This document shows positions 13,606 through 21,645 of a DNA stretch of 22,357 bases, piece after piece. The position numbers and the translations under genes were made by a program. Under the pieces are notes generated by a model. The model saw only the letters and a program-made list of their open reading frames with translations. It did not search any database and was not told where the DNA came from. Each line of letters begins with the position of its first letter. Within the stretch, counting starts at the first letter, position 1. Source of the stretch: Candidatus Nanohalarchaeota archaeon. Lineage in GTDB: Archaea > EX4484-52 > B79-G9. The stretch lies in assembly GCA_017610525.1 (NCBI GenBank), contig JAFCBW010000001.1:1-22357 (forward strand). The letters are read 5' to 3'.

Positions 13606-14520
13606 TTAAGACGACTCTTCCAATATCTCATCATACGCGCTCTTCGCAGCAATTGCGCCCTCAGCAGCCGCAGTGATTATCTGCTTTAAAGCATTATTAG
13701 TCACGTCACCTGCCGCAAAAACCCCATAGACATTTGTCTTCTGTTCACTATCTGTCTCTATGAACCCATGCTCCAGTTTTACGCCTGTATCCTTCGCAAG
13801 CTCTGTACGCGGTATAGAGCCAATCTCTATAAACAAGCCATCAAGCTTCACATTTTTTTCGCTGTCCAGTAATACAGCCTCAAGCTTTTCTTTACCAACC
13901 AGCTTAACGACATTTGAATTAAATATTGGCTTTATCTTCTTGTTTTTCAAAACAAGATGGACCCATGCCGGCTCCGGCCTGAAAAAGCGATCTTTCCTGT
14001 ATATGATATACACCTGCGCTGCATACTCTGAAAGCAGTAACGCAGCAGTAAGCGCAGCATCATTTCCACCGATAACACCAACTACTTTGTCCTTAAAAAA
14101 AGCAGCATCACAGGTAGCGCAGTAGCTGATGCCCCTGCCGATAAACTTGTCTTCATTATCTATCTCCAGTTTCCTGTCCTCTGTACCGCACGCAAAGATT
14201 ACCTTTTTTGCAAGATAAGTCTTGTCATGCGTCTTGACCTCAAAAAACTTACCCAAAGATACTTTCTCAACCCTATCAGCCTTAATCTCAACACCCAGGC
14301 TTGTTACCTGCTCTTTCATTTTCACTGAAAGCTCAAATCCCCGTATCTTTTTGTATGTAAGCAAATTGCAAATCTCATATGCCTTCGCAGCTGCGCCGCC
14401 GGTAATTTCCCCAAACACCAGAGTCTTCAACCTATAGCGCGCAGCATAGACTGCTGCATTCATGCCAGCAGGCCCTGCACCGATAATTATCACATCATAT
14501 TCCATCTTATCTTTATCCAT
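13606..14520 (-). CDS. Thioredoxin-reductase-like FAD disulfide oxidoreductase
   Basis: A 304-residue protein of the low-molecular-weight thioredoxin reductase family. The N-terminal FAD-binding motif is VIIIGAGPAGMNAA, with GAGPAG at 14-19. The redox-active CATC lies at 134-137 and the second FAD motif VFAAGDV near 267-273. The pyridine-nucleotide domain is atypical. The usual GGGDSA reads GGNDAA (151-156), and the HRR..FR motif that binds the NADPH 2'-phosphate reads YRKDRF (174-179). It may therefore use NADH or another donor. I chose ATG 14520 because a TATA-like TTTAAAAA at 14567-14576 places the transcript start near 14546, after the upstream open frame. It is divergent from radC. Confidence 0.9.
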   Translation of the reverse strand: MDKDKMEYDVIIIGAGPAGMNAAVYAARYRLKTLVFGEITGGAAAKAYEICNLLTYKKIRGFELSVKMKEQVTSLGVEIKADRVEKVSLGKFFEVKTHDKTYLAKKVIFACGTEDRKLEIDNEDKFIGRGISYCATCDAAFFKDKVVGVIGGNDAALTAALLLSEYAAQVYIIYRKDRFFRPEPAWVHLVLKNKKIKPIFNSNVVKLVGKEKLEAVLLDSEKNVKLDGLFIEIGSIPRTELAKDTGVKLEHGFIETDSEQKTNVYGVFAAGDVTNNALKQIITAAAEGAIAAKSAYDEILEESS

Positions 14521-14566
14521 TCTAATCACACATCCAGAAAACCATTCCACCTAACCTATACAGCCA

Positions 14567-14576
14567 TTTTTTTAAA
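14567..14576 (-). promoter_or_regulatory. TATA box for the thioredoxin-reductase-like gene
   Basis: Read leftward, TTTAAAAAAA lies about 50 bp upstream of ATG 14520 and predicts a leader of about 26 nt. A GTGAT stretch precedes the start codon. Confidence 0.45.
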
Positions 14577-14616
14577 TACCTATTGAATTCTATCGGCAAG
14601 GCACATATTAACCCCC

Positions 14617-14625
14617 TTTATATAC
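14617..14625 (+). promoter_or_regulatory. TATA box for radC
   Basis: TTTATATAC is centred 26 bp upstream of the ATG at 14647, consistent with a leaderless transcript starting on the start codon. Confidence 0.55.
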
Positions 14626-14646
14626 ACGCCGCCACATCTATCTGAT

Positions 14647-15330
14647 ATGCAATGTAAACTCATGCTAAAAGACATGCAAAAATGCGAAATGCCAAGAGAG
14701 CGCCTCCTGAAATACGGCCCCGAAGTCCTTTCATTATCAGAGCTTCTTGCAATCATCATCCGCTGCGGCACAAGAGACGAAAATGTGCTGGACCTCTCAA
14801 GAAGAATCATATCGGAATTCAGCATCAGCGAACTGGAAAACATAACCTGCGCCCAAATGAAAAAATTCAAAGGCATAAAAGACGCAAAAGCAGCGCAGAT
14901 AATAGCAGTCTTTGAGATCGCAAAAAGAATATCCACAACCAAACAGCCATTAAAGCTAAAGATAGAAAACTCCAAAGACATCAGGGACTACCTCATGCCA
15001 AAAATGAAGAACCTGAAAAAAGAACACCTGATAGGCCTCTACCTTGACACAAGGAACCACCTGATAAAAGAAGAGACAATCTCAATCGGGACACTGAACT
15101 CAAGCCTCATCCACCCGCGCGAGATATTCAGAAGCGCAGTAATAGAAGCCTGCGCATCAGTCATACTAGTCCACAACCACCCCTCAGGCGACCCGACCCC
15201 AAGCAAAGACGACATCACAGTAACCAAAAAAATCATCAAAGCATCAGAAATCATAGGCATAGAGCTTCTGGACCACGTAATAATCGGCAACGAAAGATAC
15301 GTGAGTTTGAAAGAAGACGGGTTGATTTGA
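14647..15330 (+). CDS. radC: RadC-family JAB/MPN domain protein
   Basis: A 227-residue protein with the full RadC layout. The N-terminal region (MPRERLLKYGPEVLSLSELL) leads into helix-hairpin-helix-like residues (FKGIKDAKAAQIIA, about 74-88). The JAB/MPN metalloprotease-like domain spans about 105-227. The metal-site motif HNHPSGDPTPSKDD is at 176-189, with His176, His178 and Asp189 as predicted ligands. RadC was once linked to DNA repair, but its biochemical role is not settled. The family is mostly bacterial, so this is likely an old horizontal acquisition. The ATG at 14647 fits the TATA spacing. ATGs at 14662 and 14674 are alternatives. Confidence 0.92.
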   Translation: MQCKLMLKDMQKCEMPRERLLKYGPEVLSLSELLAIIIRCGTRDENVLDLSRRIISEFSISELENITCAQMKKFKGIKDAKAAQIIAVFEIAKRISTTKQPLKLKIENSKDIRDYLMPKMKNLKKEHLIGLYLDTRNHLIKEETISIGTLNSSLIHPREIFRSAVIEACASVILVHNHPSGDPTPSKDDITVTKKIIKASEIIGIELLDHVIIGNERYVSLKEDGLI

Positions 15331-15364
15331 AAATAGCTTAACAAGCGCAAAAACACCAAAGCAA

Positions 15365-15381
15365 TTTAAATTATTTAATAT
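15365..15381 (+). promoter_or_regulatory. AT-rich promoter region of the PEP-synthase-like gene
   Basis: TTTAAATTATTTAATAT contains two possible TATA boxes, 40-55 bp upstream of ATG 15423. The leader would contain a GAGAGG ribosome binding site at 15411-15416. Confidence 0.35.
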
Positions 15382-15422
15382 CCATAAAACAACTAAACAC
15401 ATAAGTGGAAGAGAGGACAAAC

Positions 15423-17639
15423 ATGGTATATTGCGCGACATTCAAAGACATCACCCCGCAAACAGCAGGCGAAGTCGGAATCAAGGCACTCAATATAGCA
15501 GAACTATCTATGCAAAGATACCCCGTGCCAAGAGGCTTCGTCATAAAATCGCGCGCACTAAGTGACTTCCTTCTCAAGAACAAACTCGTTGAATCCATAA
15601 ACAGCATCCTTGAAAACGTTGATATAAACAATCACACAAGCCTGACAGATGCATCCAGAAAAATCACTGGCATGATAGCAGCCGCCAGCATACCCGAAGC
15701 ACTTGCAAACGAAATCAGCACCACATACAAAAACCTCTGCGTCTCAGACGACATGAAAGGCCTCAATGACGTTGCAAAAAGCATGATAAACGCAGGCCGC
15801 GGCGACCCTTACGTTGCAGTAAGAAGCTCTGCAATCGTTGAGAAGACAAATGCCTGCGCATCAGGGCTCCACGCAACCATACTAAACGTAACAGGCACAC
15901 CCGCCCTCATGAACTCCATCCTCAAATGCTTCGCATCATTCTACTCGGCACCGGCAATATACTACTACAAAAAAAACAACATCCGCTCACCCGAACTTGC
16001 AATAATTGTGCAGGAAATGATAACATCTGAAAAATCCGGGGTACTCTTCACAGCAAATCCCCTCACAAACAACTTAAGCGAATTCATAATCGAAAGCTCA
16101 TTCGGCCTCGGCGAATGCATCGCCACAGGAGAAGTCGCACCCGACAGGTACGTCCTGAACATCAAGGAAAGCTCAATCACAGAAGCCAAAGTAAACAAGA
16201 AAGCATCAACAGTGATAATAGACCAGCTCAACGGCGGGACAAAAAAAGAAAGAGTAGCAACAGCACAAGTAAGCACATCCACACTCTCAACCAATGAGAT
16301 CAAGGTCCTCGCAGAGATCGCAGACAAGATACAGACTCACTTCAACCACCCACAAGACATAGAATGGGCAATATCCAAACAAAGGGTATACATCCTCCAG
16401 TCAGTCCCGATAACCACCTTATCCTCCGCACAAGACCAATCCCAACCAGCACAACAATGCGAAAACGCAATATGCTCCGGTACAGGAGCCAACAATGGCA
16501 CTGCCGAAGGTGAGATACGCATCATCAACAGCCCGTTCGAAGCAGGCACCATAAGCCAGGGCAGCATACTCGTCGCACCGTCAGCATCACTCGATCTCCT
16601 GCCTGCATTCAATCATGTAGGCGGAATCATCACAAACAACGGCGGCATGCTCTGCAACCTCGCCAAAATCTCAAGAGAGATGAACATCCCGATGATAGTA
16701 GGCACAAACGATGCAACAACCAAGCTCACAAACGGAACTAACGTGACAATGCACTGCGCAAGCGCAAACATCTGCATAAACAGCGCCAAAACCGAAAGCA
16801 CAGAAGAACAGAAAAACATACCGGCAACAGAACCTGAAAGCGACGAAGAGCCGATCATCGCAACAAAAATAAAACTGAACATATCAGAAGAATCAGACTA
16901 TGAAAACATAAAAGACTCCACAGACGGCATAGGATGCATGTACCTTGACGCAAACATCACCCAGACAGACATACCCCCGGACATGGCGTCATCTGCACCT
17001 AACCTTCCCGGCAACTTTGCACTAAAGACAATCGATACTTTCTATCCCAAGAGCGTATGGATAAAAACAAAGGACATCCATGACCCCGACTTCAAAAACC
17101 AGTTAACTGAGCTAAAGCTGATAATCGACAAAGGATACAACAACCTGGGCATAATGTTCCCTGCCATCCATCACCAGGCCTACATCTCTAAAATAAAGAA
17201 AACAGCAGAAGAGATCGGGCTGAACCTCTCATCAATAGAATACGGCATCTCAATAGACACCCCTGCAGCATGCATACTATATGAAGACTTCTCAGGCACA
17301 GGCATAAAATTCATGTCAATAGACTATGAAAAACTAATCAGAAACACTCTGGGTCTCAGCCCAGACACAAGGATAACAAACCACGACATGCATCCTGCAG
17401 TTCTCAGGCTCATCAAGAACTGCATCAGAAACTACCACAAACGAAAAATCCACACATCAATACATGGCAAATCCATCACAAGCCAGCATTTCGTCGAGAA
17501 ACTGATAGAATTCCACATAGACTCAATCTCTGTAAACAAAAAAGAATTCAGGATGTTAAAATACGTCGCAGCAAGAACAGAAAAAAAAATGCTCTTAGAC
17601 ATCATGATGCACAGAAGCCACAACCAACACAACTACTAG
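15423..17639 (+). CDS. PEP-synthase-like protein, probably catalytically inactive
   Basis: A 738-residue homologue of phosphoenolpyruvate synthase / pyruvate phosphate dikinase. The N-terminal ATP-grasp-like domain is well kept: VAVRSSA at 131-137, SGVLFTANP, FGLGE and PQDIEWA. The central swivelling domain is recognisable (GGIITNNGGMLCNLAKISRE, 400-419), but the phospho-accepting histidine of GG-T-S/C-HAA is Asn412. The C-terminal barrel is also altered. IDTPAA is followed by SIDYEKLIR where SIGTNDLTQ is expected, and the catalytic CGE or CGQ reads HGK at 681-683. LQSRP reads LQSVP at 325-329. The start ATG 15423 follows GAGAGG. Since the frame is intact and long, a conserved non-PEP-forming role is more likely than recent decay. 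Confidence 0.88.
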   Translation: MVYCATFKDITPQTAGEVGIKALNIAELSMQRYPVPRGFVIKSRALSDFLLKNKLVESINSILENVDINNHTSLTDASRKITGMIAAASIPEALANEISTTYKNLCVSDDMKGLNDVAKSMINAGRGDPYVAVRSSAIVEKTNACASGLHATILNVTGTPALMNSILKCFASFYSAPAIYYYKKNNIRSPELAIIVQEMITSEKSGVLFTANPLTNNLSEFIIESSFGLGECIATGEVAPDRYVLNIKESSITEAKVNKKASTVIIDQLNGGTKKERVATAQVSTSTLSTNEIKVLAEIADKIQTHFNHPQDIEWAISKQRVYILQSVPITTLSSAQDQSQPAQQCENAICSGTGANNGTAEGEIRIINSPFEAGTISQGSILVAPSASLDLLPAFNHVGGIITNNGGMLCNLAKISREMNIPMIVGTNDATTKLTNGTNVTMHCASANICINSAKTESTEEQKNIPATEPESDEEPIIATKIKLNISEESDYENIKDSTDGIGCMYLDANITQTDIPPDMASSAPNLPGNFALKTIDTFYPKSVWIKTKDIHDPDFKNQLTELKLIIDKGYNNLGIMFPAIHHQAYISKIKKTAEEIGLNLSSIEYGISIDTPAACILYEDFSGTGIKFMSIDYEKLIRNTLGLSPDTRITNHDMHPAVLRLIKNCIRNYHKRKIHTSIHGKSITSQHFVEKLIEFHIDSISVNKKEFRMLKYVAARTEKKMLLDIMMHRSHNQHNY

Positions 17640-17657
17640 ACATTACAGGTAATTTTC

Positions 17658-18584
17658 ATGCTTTCTCCAGATGACATCAACACAATAGAAAAATCAATCA
17701 TGAAACACAATGCAAAAGTGATTGCATTACAGGTCCCGGAAGGCCTGAAAACAAAAGTGCAGGCAATAGCAGGACAGATCGAAAAACCGGGAGTAAATGT
17801 CCTAATATTCGCAGATCCCTGCTTTGGCGCATGCGACATCCCATCCATACAGATGAAAAGTTTCGGATGCGACCTGATAGTCCACATAGGACACTCAGAA
17901 ATGTTCAAAAAACAATCACTCCCTATTGTCTATATTGAATATTTTTCAGACACAGACATTGCAGGAATCCTAAAAAAAGAAATAAATCAACTAAAAAACT
18001 ACAAAAACATCGCCCTTGCAACATCAATACAGCACATAAAACAGATCCCAAAAGTATCAGGCCTTCTAAAAACTCACCAAAAAAAAGTACACATAGGAAA
18101 ACCGACAACAGCAAAATACCCGGGACAAATCCTCGGATGCGACCCGTCAGCAGTAATCTCAATACAAAAAAAAGCAGACTGCATACTCTACTTCGGAACC
18201 GGCAGATTTCATGCGCTTGGAATCGCAAAAAAAACAGAACTGCCGGTATTCCTCCTGAGCCTCGAAGACAAAAAAATACACAACCTAAAGAAAGAACAAT
18301 TCACACTCCAGAAAAAAAAGATAATCCGAAAAGCAAAGTTCGACGACGCAAAAGTCATATGTATCGTAGCTACAACAAAGCCCGGCCAGATGAACAGGCA
18401 CGTAGTTGAGATAAAGAATAAAATAGAGAAAAAAGGAAAGCGCGCATTCATAGCAATAATGGACGTAATCAAACCGGAAAACCTTCTGGGCATGGACTAC
18501 GACATAATCCTAAACACAGCATGCCCAAGAATCGAAGAAGACGTTGTTTTCAAAAAACCAATCATAAATGTTGAAGAAATCTAA
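17658..18584 (+). CDS. dph2: Diphthamide synthase Dph2 (archaeal, non-canonical radical SAM enzyme)
   Basis: A 308-residue enzyme that transfers the 3-amino-3-carboxypropyl group of S-adenosylmethionine to a histidine of elongation factor aEF2, the first step of diphthamide synthesis. The three cysteines that bind the [4Fe-4S] cluster, one in each of three similar domains, are visible: C59 in CFGACD, C161 in ILGCD and C289 in NTACPRIEED. Their spacing agrees with archaeal Dph2. PEGLK near the N-terminus is also typical. The gene starts 18 bp after the PEP-synthase-like gene, with AGGT upstream of ATG 17658, so the two are probably cotranscribed. In archaea this single protein acts as a homodimer. 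Confidence 0.95.
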   Translation: MLSPDDINTIEKSIMKHNAKVIALQVPEGLKTKVQAIAGQIEKPGVNVLIFADPCFGACDIPSIQMKSFGCDLIVHIGHSEMFKKQSLPIVYIEYFSDTDIAGILKKEINQLKNYKNIALATSIQHIKQIPKVSGLLKTHQKKVHIGKPTTAKYPGQILGCDPSAVISIQKKADCILYFGTGRFHALGIAKKTELPVFLLSLEDKKIHNLKKEQFTLQKKKIIRKAKFDDAKVICIVATTKPGQMNRHVVEIKNKIEKKGKRAFIAIMDVIKPENLLGMDYDIILNTACPRIEEDVVFKKPIINVEEI

Positions 18585-18604
18585 ACACCCAAACATGACA
18601 GACG

Positions 18605-18613
18605 AATTTATTA
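18605..18613 (+). promoter_or_regulatory. Possible TATA box for the mevalonate-branch genes
   Basis: AATTTATTA lies about 38 bp upstream of ATG 18647 in the 62-bp gap after dph2. A GTGA at 18637-18640 could be the ribosome binding site. Confidence 0.35.
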
Positions 18614-18646
18614 ACATCGCAGGACAATTAAAAAATGTGACCAAAA

Positions 18647-19957
18647 ATGAACTTAAGAGACCACATAAAAGACCTTGAAGCCAAAAACCAGCTCATAAAA
18701 ATAAAAAAGCAGGTATCAACAGACTACGAGATGGCAGACATCCTGGCAGCCCTGGATGGCACCCCGGTAATGTTCGAAAACATCAAAGGCCACAACACAA
18801 AAGTTATCGGCAACCTTTATTCATCAAGAGACCTCATCGCCCAAGCCCTCAACACAAAAAAAGAAAACATTATACACATCCTCTCAAAAGCGATAAACAA
18901 CCTCAAAACACCAAAACTAATAGAACACGCCCCCTGCCAGGAAATCATAGAAAAAGAAGTTGACCTGAAAAAAATCCCGGTAATGAAATACCTGAAAAAA
19001 GACGGCGGCCCATACATCCCATCAGCAATAGCCGTCATAAAAGACCCGAAACTCGGAAGAAACGTATGTTTTCACAGGCTAATGCTAAAAGACAAAAACA
19101 AACTCACAGCAAGGCTGGTAGAAAACAGGGGCACACACAACGCCCTGAAAGACTCAAAAGACGGTCTTGAAATCGCAATATGCATCGGAAACTCAGCAGC
19201 AGTCCTTCTCGCCGCAGCAACATCACTAAAACCAGAGCAAGACGAATTCTCACTTGCAAACGCCCTTGAAAAAACAGACCTGGTAAAATGCAAAACCATA
19301 GGCTTAGAAGTCCCCGCAGAATCAGAAATAATCCTTGAAGGAAAGATAACAAAAAAAACATCCAAAGAAGGGCCATTCCTCGACCTCACAGAAACCTATG
19401 ACCACGCAAGAGAACAGCCAGTCATAGAGATAACATGCATAACAAGAAGAAAAGACGCAATATACCAGACACTCCTGCCAGGGCTCACAGAACACAAGAT
19501 ATTGATGGGCATGCCAAAAGAGCCCACAATATATAACGAAGTAAAAAAAGTATGCAACTGCAAAAACATCCTACTCACCCCCGGCGGCATAGGATGGCTT
19601 CATGCAGTCATACAGATAAAAAAAGAAAAACACGACGATGCAAAACAGGCAATTGACGCCGCATTCAGGGGCCACAACTCACTCAAGCACTGCATCATAG
19701 TAGACGATGACATAGACATCAACAACCCGGACTCCATAGAATGGGCAATAGCAACAAGATTCCAGGCAGACCGGGACACGAAAATAATACCTAACCAGCC
19801 AGGCTCATCCCTCGACCCTTCAGCAGACCACAAAAAAGGACAGAAAACAAAAACATGCAAAGTAGGCATTGATGCAACCACTCCATTTGAAAAAAATCGC
19901 GAAACATTCAAAAAAACTCCATATCCAAAAATAGACCTCAAAAAATACCTGGATTAA
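18647..19957 (+). CDS. UbiD-family decarboxylase, probable anhydromevalonate phosphate decarboxylase
   Basis: A 436-residue UbiD-like enzyme that would use prenylated FMN to decarboxylate its substrate. Family features are the N-terminal LRDHIKDLE, APCQEII.KEVDL..IPV, the GGPYIPSA region, EGPFLDLTETYD (about residue 244 on) and the conserved RFQADRD near residue 371. The GPF..LTETYD variant differs from the GPFGEFTGYY of ubiquinone-pathway UbiD. Placed directly upstream of both aconitase-X subunits, it is best read as the archaeal enzyme converting trans-anhydromevalonate 5-phosphate to isopentenyl phosphate. It would need a UbiX flavin prenyltransferase, which is not in the window. Substrate assignment rests on this context. 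Confidence 0.9.
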   Translation: MNLRDHIKDLEAKNQLIKIKKQVSTDYEMADILAALDGTPVMFENIKGHNTKVIGNLYSSRDLIAQALNTKKENIIHILSKAINNLKTPKLIEHAPCQEIIEKEVDLKKIPVMKYLKKDGGPYIPSAIAVIKDPKLGRNVCFHRLMLKDKNKLTARLVENRGTHNALKDSKDGLEIAICIGNSAAVLLAAATSLKPEQDEFSLANALEKTDLVKCKTIGLEVPAESEIILEGKITKKTSKEGPFLDLTETYDHAREQPVIEITCITRRKDAIYQTLLPGLTEHKILMGMPKEPTIYNEVKKVCNCKNILLTPGGIGWLHAVIQIKKEKHDDAKQAIDAAFRGHNSLKHCIIVDDDIDINNPDSIEWAIATRFQADRDTKIIPNQPGSSLDPSADHKKGQKTKTCKVGIDATTPFEKNRETFKKTPYPKIDLKKYLD

Positions 19958-19992
19958 CCCAAAAATATCTATAAAGCAATCTGGTGCAAAAT

Positions 19993-21186
19993 ATGCAATT
20001 AACAAAAGAAGAGCAGGAACTCCTCGACGGAAAACACGGCAACGCCGCAAAAAAGTCAATGGAAATACTGAAAGCCTTGGGCGAAATCTACGGCGCAGAA
20101 AAACTCCTCCCCGTATCATCAGTACAGGTCGCAGGAGTATCATACCACAATTTAGGCGACGCAGGACTCGAATACCTCGAAGAGCTCGCAAAAGACGGCA
20201 GAATAAGAGTCAAAACAACACTGAACCCCGCAGGAATGGACCTCAAAGACTGGAAAAAACTAGGCATAAGCGATGAATTTGCAAAAAAGCAGCTGAAAGT
20301 AATCAGCGCATTTGAAAAACTAGGCATAGAGCCAACAGCAACATGCACCCCATACCTAATCGGGAACAGACCGAATCTTGGCGACCACATAGCATGGTCA
20401 GAATCCTCTGCCGTATGCTACGCAAACTCAGTCCTGGGCGCAAAAACAAACCGTGAAGGCGGCCCCTCCGCCTTAGCATCAGCAATAACAGGAAAGACTC
20501 CGGAGTATGGCATGCACCTCGACAAAGAAAGACAGGCACAAATCACAGTCAACGTAAGCGCAGCAATAAAAACCCTCGACGACTTCAGCGCTCTTGGCTA
20601 CGCCATCGGCAAAAAAATAGAAAACAAGACCCCATACATCACAGGCATAAAAGAAGCAGGCACAGACCAGCTAAAAATATTCTCAGCATCAATCGCAACC
20701 TACGGCGGCACCGCCCTCTTTCACATAGAAGGCATAACCCCGGGCAAAACAATAATCCCAAAAGAAAAAACAGAGATCACCCAAAAAGACATAGGCAACG
20801 CAAAAAAAGCACTGAACGACAATTGCGAAATAGACTTCGTCGCCATCGGATGCCCCCACGCATCCCTAGACGAGCTAAAACAGATATCAAAAATGCTTGA
20901 AGGAAAGCATGTAAAAATCACGATGTGGATCTCAACAGCAAGAAAAACAATGGATGAAGCAGAAAAACTCGGAATCATAAGAACAATTGAGAACTCAGGC
21001 GCAAGTCTGGCGCCGGATACATGCATGGCAGTAGCGCCCCTCAAAGGCAGGTTCAGATGCATGGCAACAAACTCAGCCAAAGCATGCTTTTACGCGCGCG
21101 GCTCAAATGATTTCAAAACAAGATTCGGAAGCACAGAACAATGCATAGAAGCATCCATAACAGGAACATGGAAAAACCAGCGGTGA
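19993..21186 (+). CDS. Aconitase X catalytic (large) subunit, probable phosphomevalonate dehydratase
   Basis: A 397-residue AcnX/DUF521 protein, the iron-sulfur large subunit that dehydrates (R)-mevalonate 5-phosphate to trans-anhydromevalonate 5-phosphate in the archaeal mevalonate pathway. Typical features are LDGKHGNAAKKSMEIL near the start, VSYHNLGDAGLEY, the CTPYL.GN.PN.GDH.AWSESSAV stretch, TNREGGPSALA and APDTCMAVAPL near the C-terminus. Cysteines in CTPYL, IGCPH and PDTC are candidate cluster ligands. I chose ATG 19993 because GGTG (19983-19986) stands six bases upstream. A GTG at 19984 is an alternative. A TATA-like CTATAAAG at about 19969-19976 may add an internal promoter. The small-subunit gene overlaps the 3' end. 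Confidence 0.93.
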   Translation: MQLTKEEQELLDGKHGNAAKKSMEILKALGEIYGAEKLLPVSSVQVAGVSYHNLGDAGLEYLEELAKDGRIRVKTTLNPAGMDLKDWKKLGISDEFAKKQLKVISAFEKLGIEPTATCTPYLIGNRPNLGDHIAWSESSAVCYANSVLGAKTNREGGPSALASAITGKTPEYGMHLDKERQAQITVNVSAAIKTLDDFSALGYAIGKKIENKTPYITGIKEAGTDQLKIFSASIATYGGTALFHIEGITPGKTIIPKEKTEITQKDIGNAKKALNDNCEIDFVAIGCPHASLDELKQISKMLEGKHVKITMWISTARKTMDEAEKLGIIRTIENSGASLAPDTCMAVAPLKGRFRCMATNSAKACFYARGSNDFKTRFGSTEQCIEASITGTWKNQR

Positions 21187-21587
21187 CACAAATAAAAATA
21201 AAAGCAAGAACAATCTCAAAAGGATACGCAACAGGAGAACTGCTGGCAAGCTGCGACGCAATATCATTCTACGGCGGCGTTGACCCGGACACAGGCACAG
21301 TCATCGAAAAAGGCCACGCCCTCGAAGGCAGATCAATCGCAGGAAAAATCCTGCTATTCCCGCGCGGCAAAGGCTCAACAGTCGGCTCATACATACTCTA
21401 CCGCCTCAAAAAAAACAACTGCGCGCCACTTGCCATAATAAACCTCGAATGCGAAGCAATCGTAGCAGTAGGCGCAATAATCTCAGAAATACCCGCAATA
21501 GACAAGCCCGAAAAAAAACTATGCAAGCTACTGAAAGACAAACAACAAGTAACAGTTGACGCCACAAACGGGCTGTTGATAATCTAA
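21168..21587 (+). CDS. Aconitase X small subunit (DUF126), probable phosphomevalonate dehydratase small subunit
   Basis: A 139-residue swivel-domain protein of the DUF126/AcnX small-subunit family. It has the expected GYATGELLAS, FYGGVDPDTG, GHALEGRSIAGKILLFPRGK, GSTVGSYILYRL and VGAIISEIP motifs in order. It completes the active site of the large subunit encoded just upstream. ATG 21168 is preceded by an AGGA stretch and overlaps the large-subunit gene by 19 bp. A GTG at 21183 overlapping the stop as GTGA is the alternative start. The tight overlap supports production of a 1:1 complex. Confidence 0.93.
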   Translation: MEKPAVTQIKIKARTISKGYATGELLASCDAISFYGGVDPDTGTVIEKGHALEGRSIAGKILLFPRGKGSTVGSYILYRLKKNNCAPLAIINLECEAIVAVGAIISEIPAIDKPEKKLCKLLKDKQQVTVDATNGLLII

Positions 21588-21614
21588 ACTCAATCATCGT
21601 AACGAATTCTGCAA

Positions 21615-21624
21615 CTATATATAC
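21615..21624 (+). promoter_or_regulatory. TATA box for the corA-like gene
   Basis: CTATATATAC is centred 26 bp upstream of ATG 21646, predicting a leaderless transcript. Confidence 0.55.
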
Positions 21625-21645
21625 AGGTTAATCCAAATTTACAAT

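Noticed and set aside
15423..17639. Calling the PEP-synthase-like gene a decaying pseudogene
   Set aside because: The 738-codon frame is uninterrupted, has a ribosome binding site and keeps several ATP-grasp motifs. The changes are concentrated in catalytic residues, which fits a functional pseudoenzyme better than random decay.
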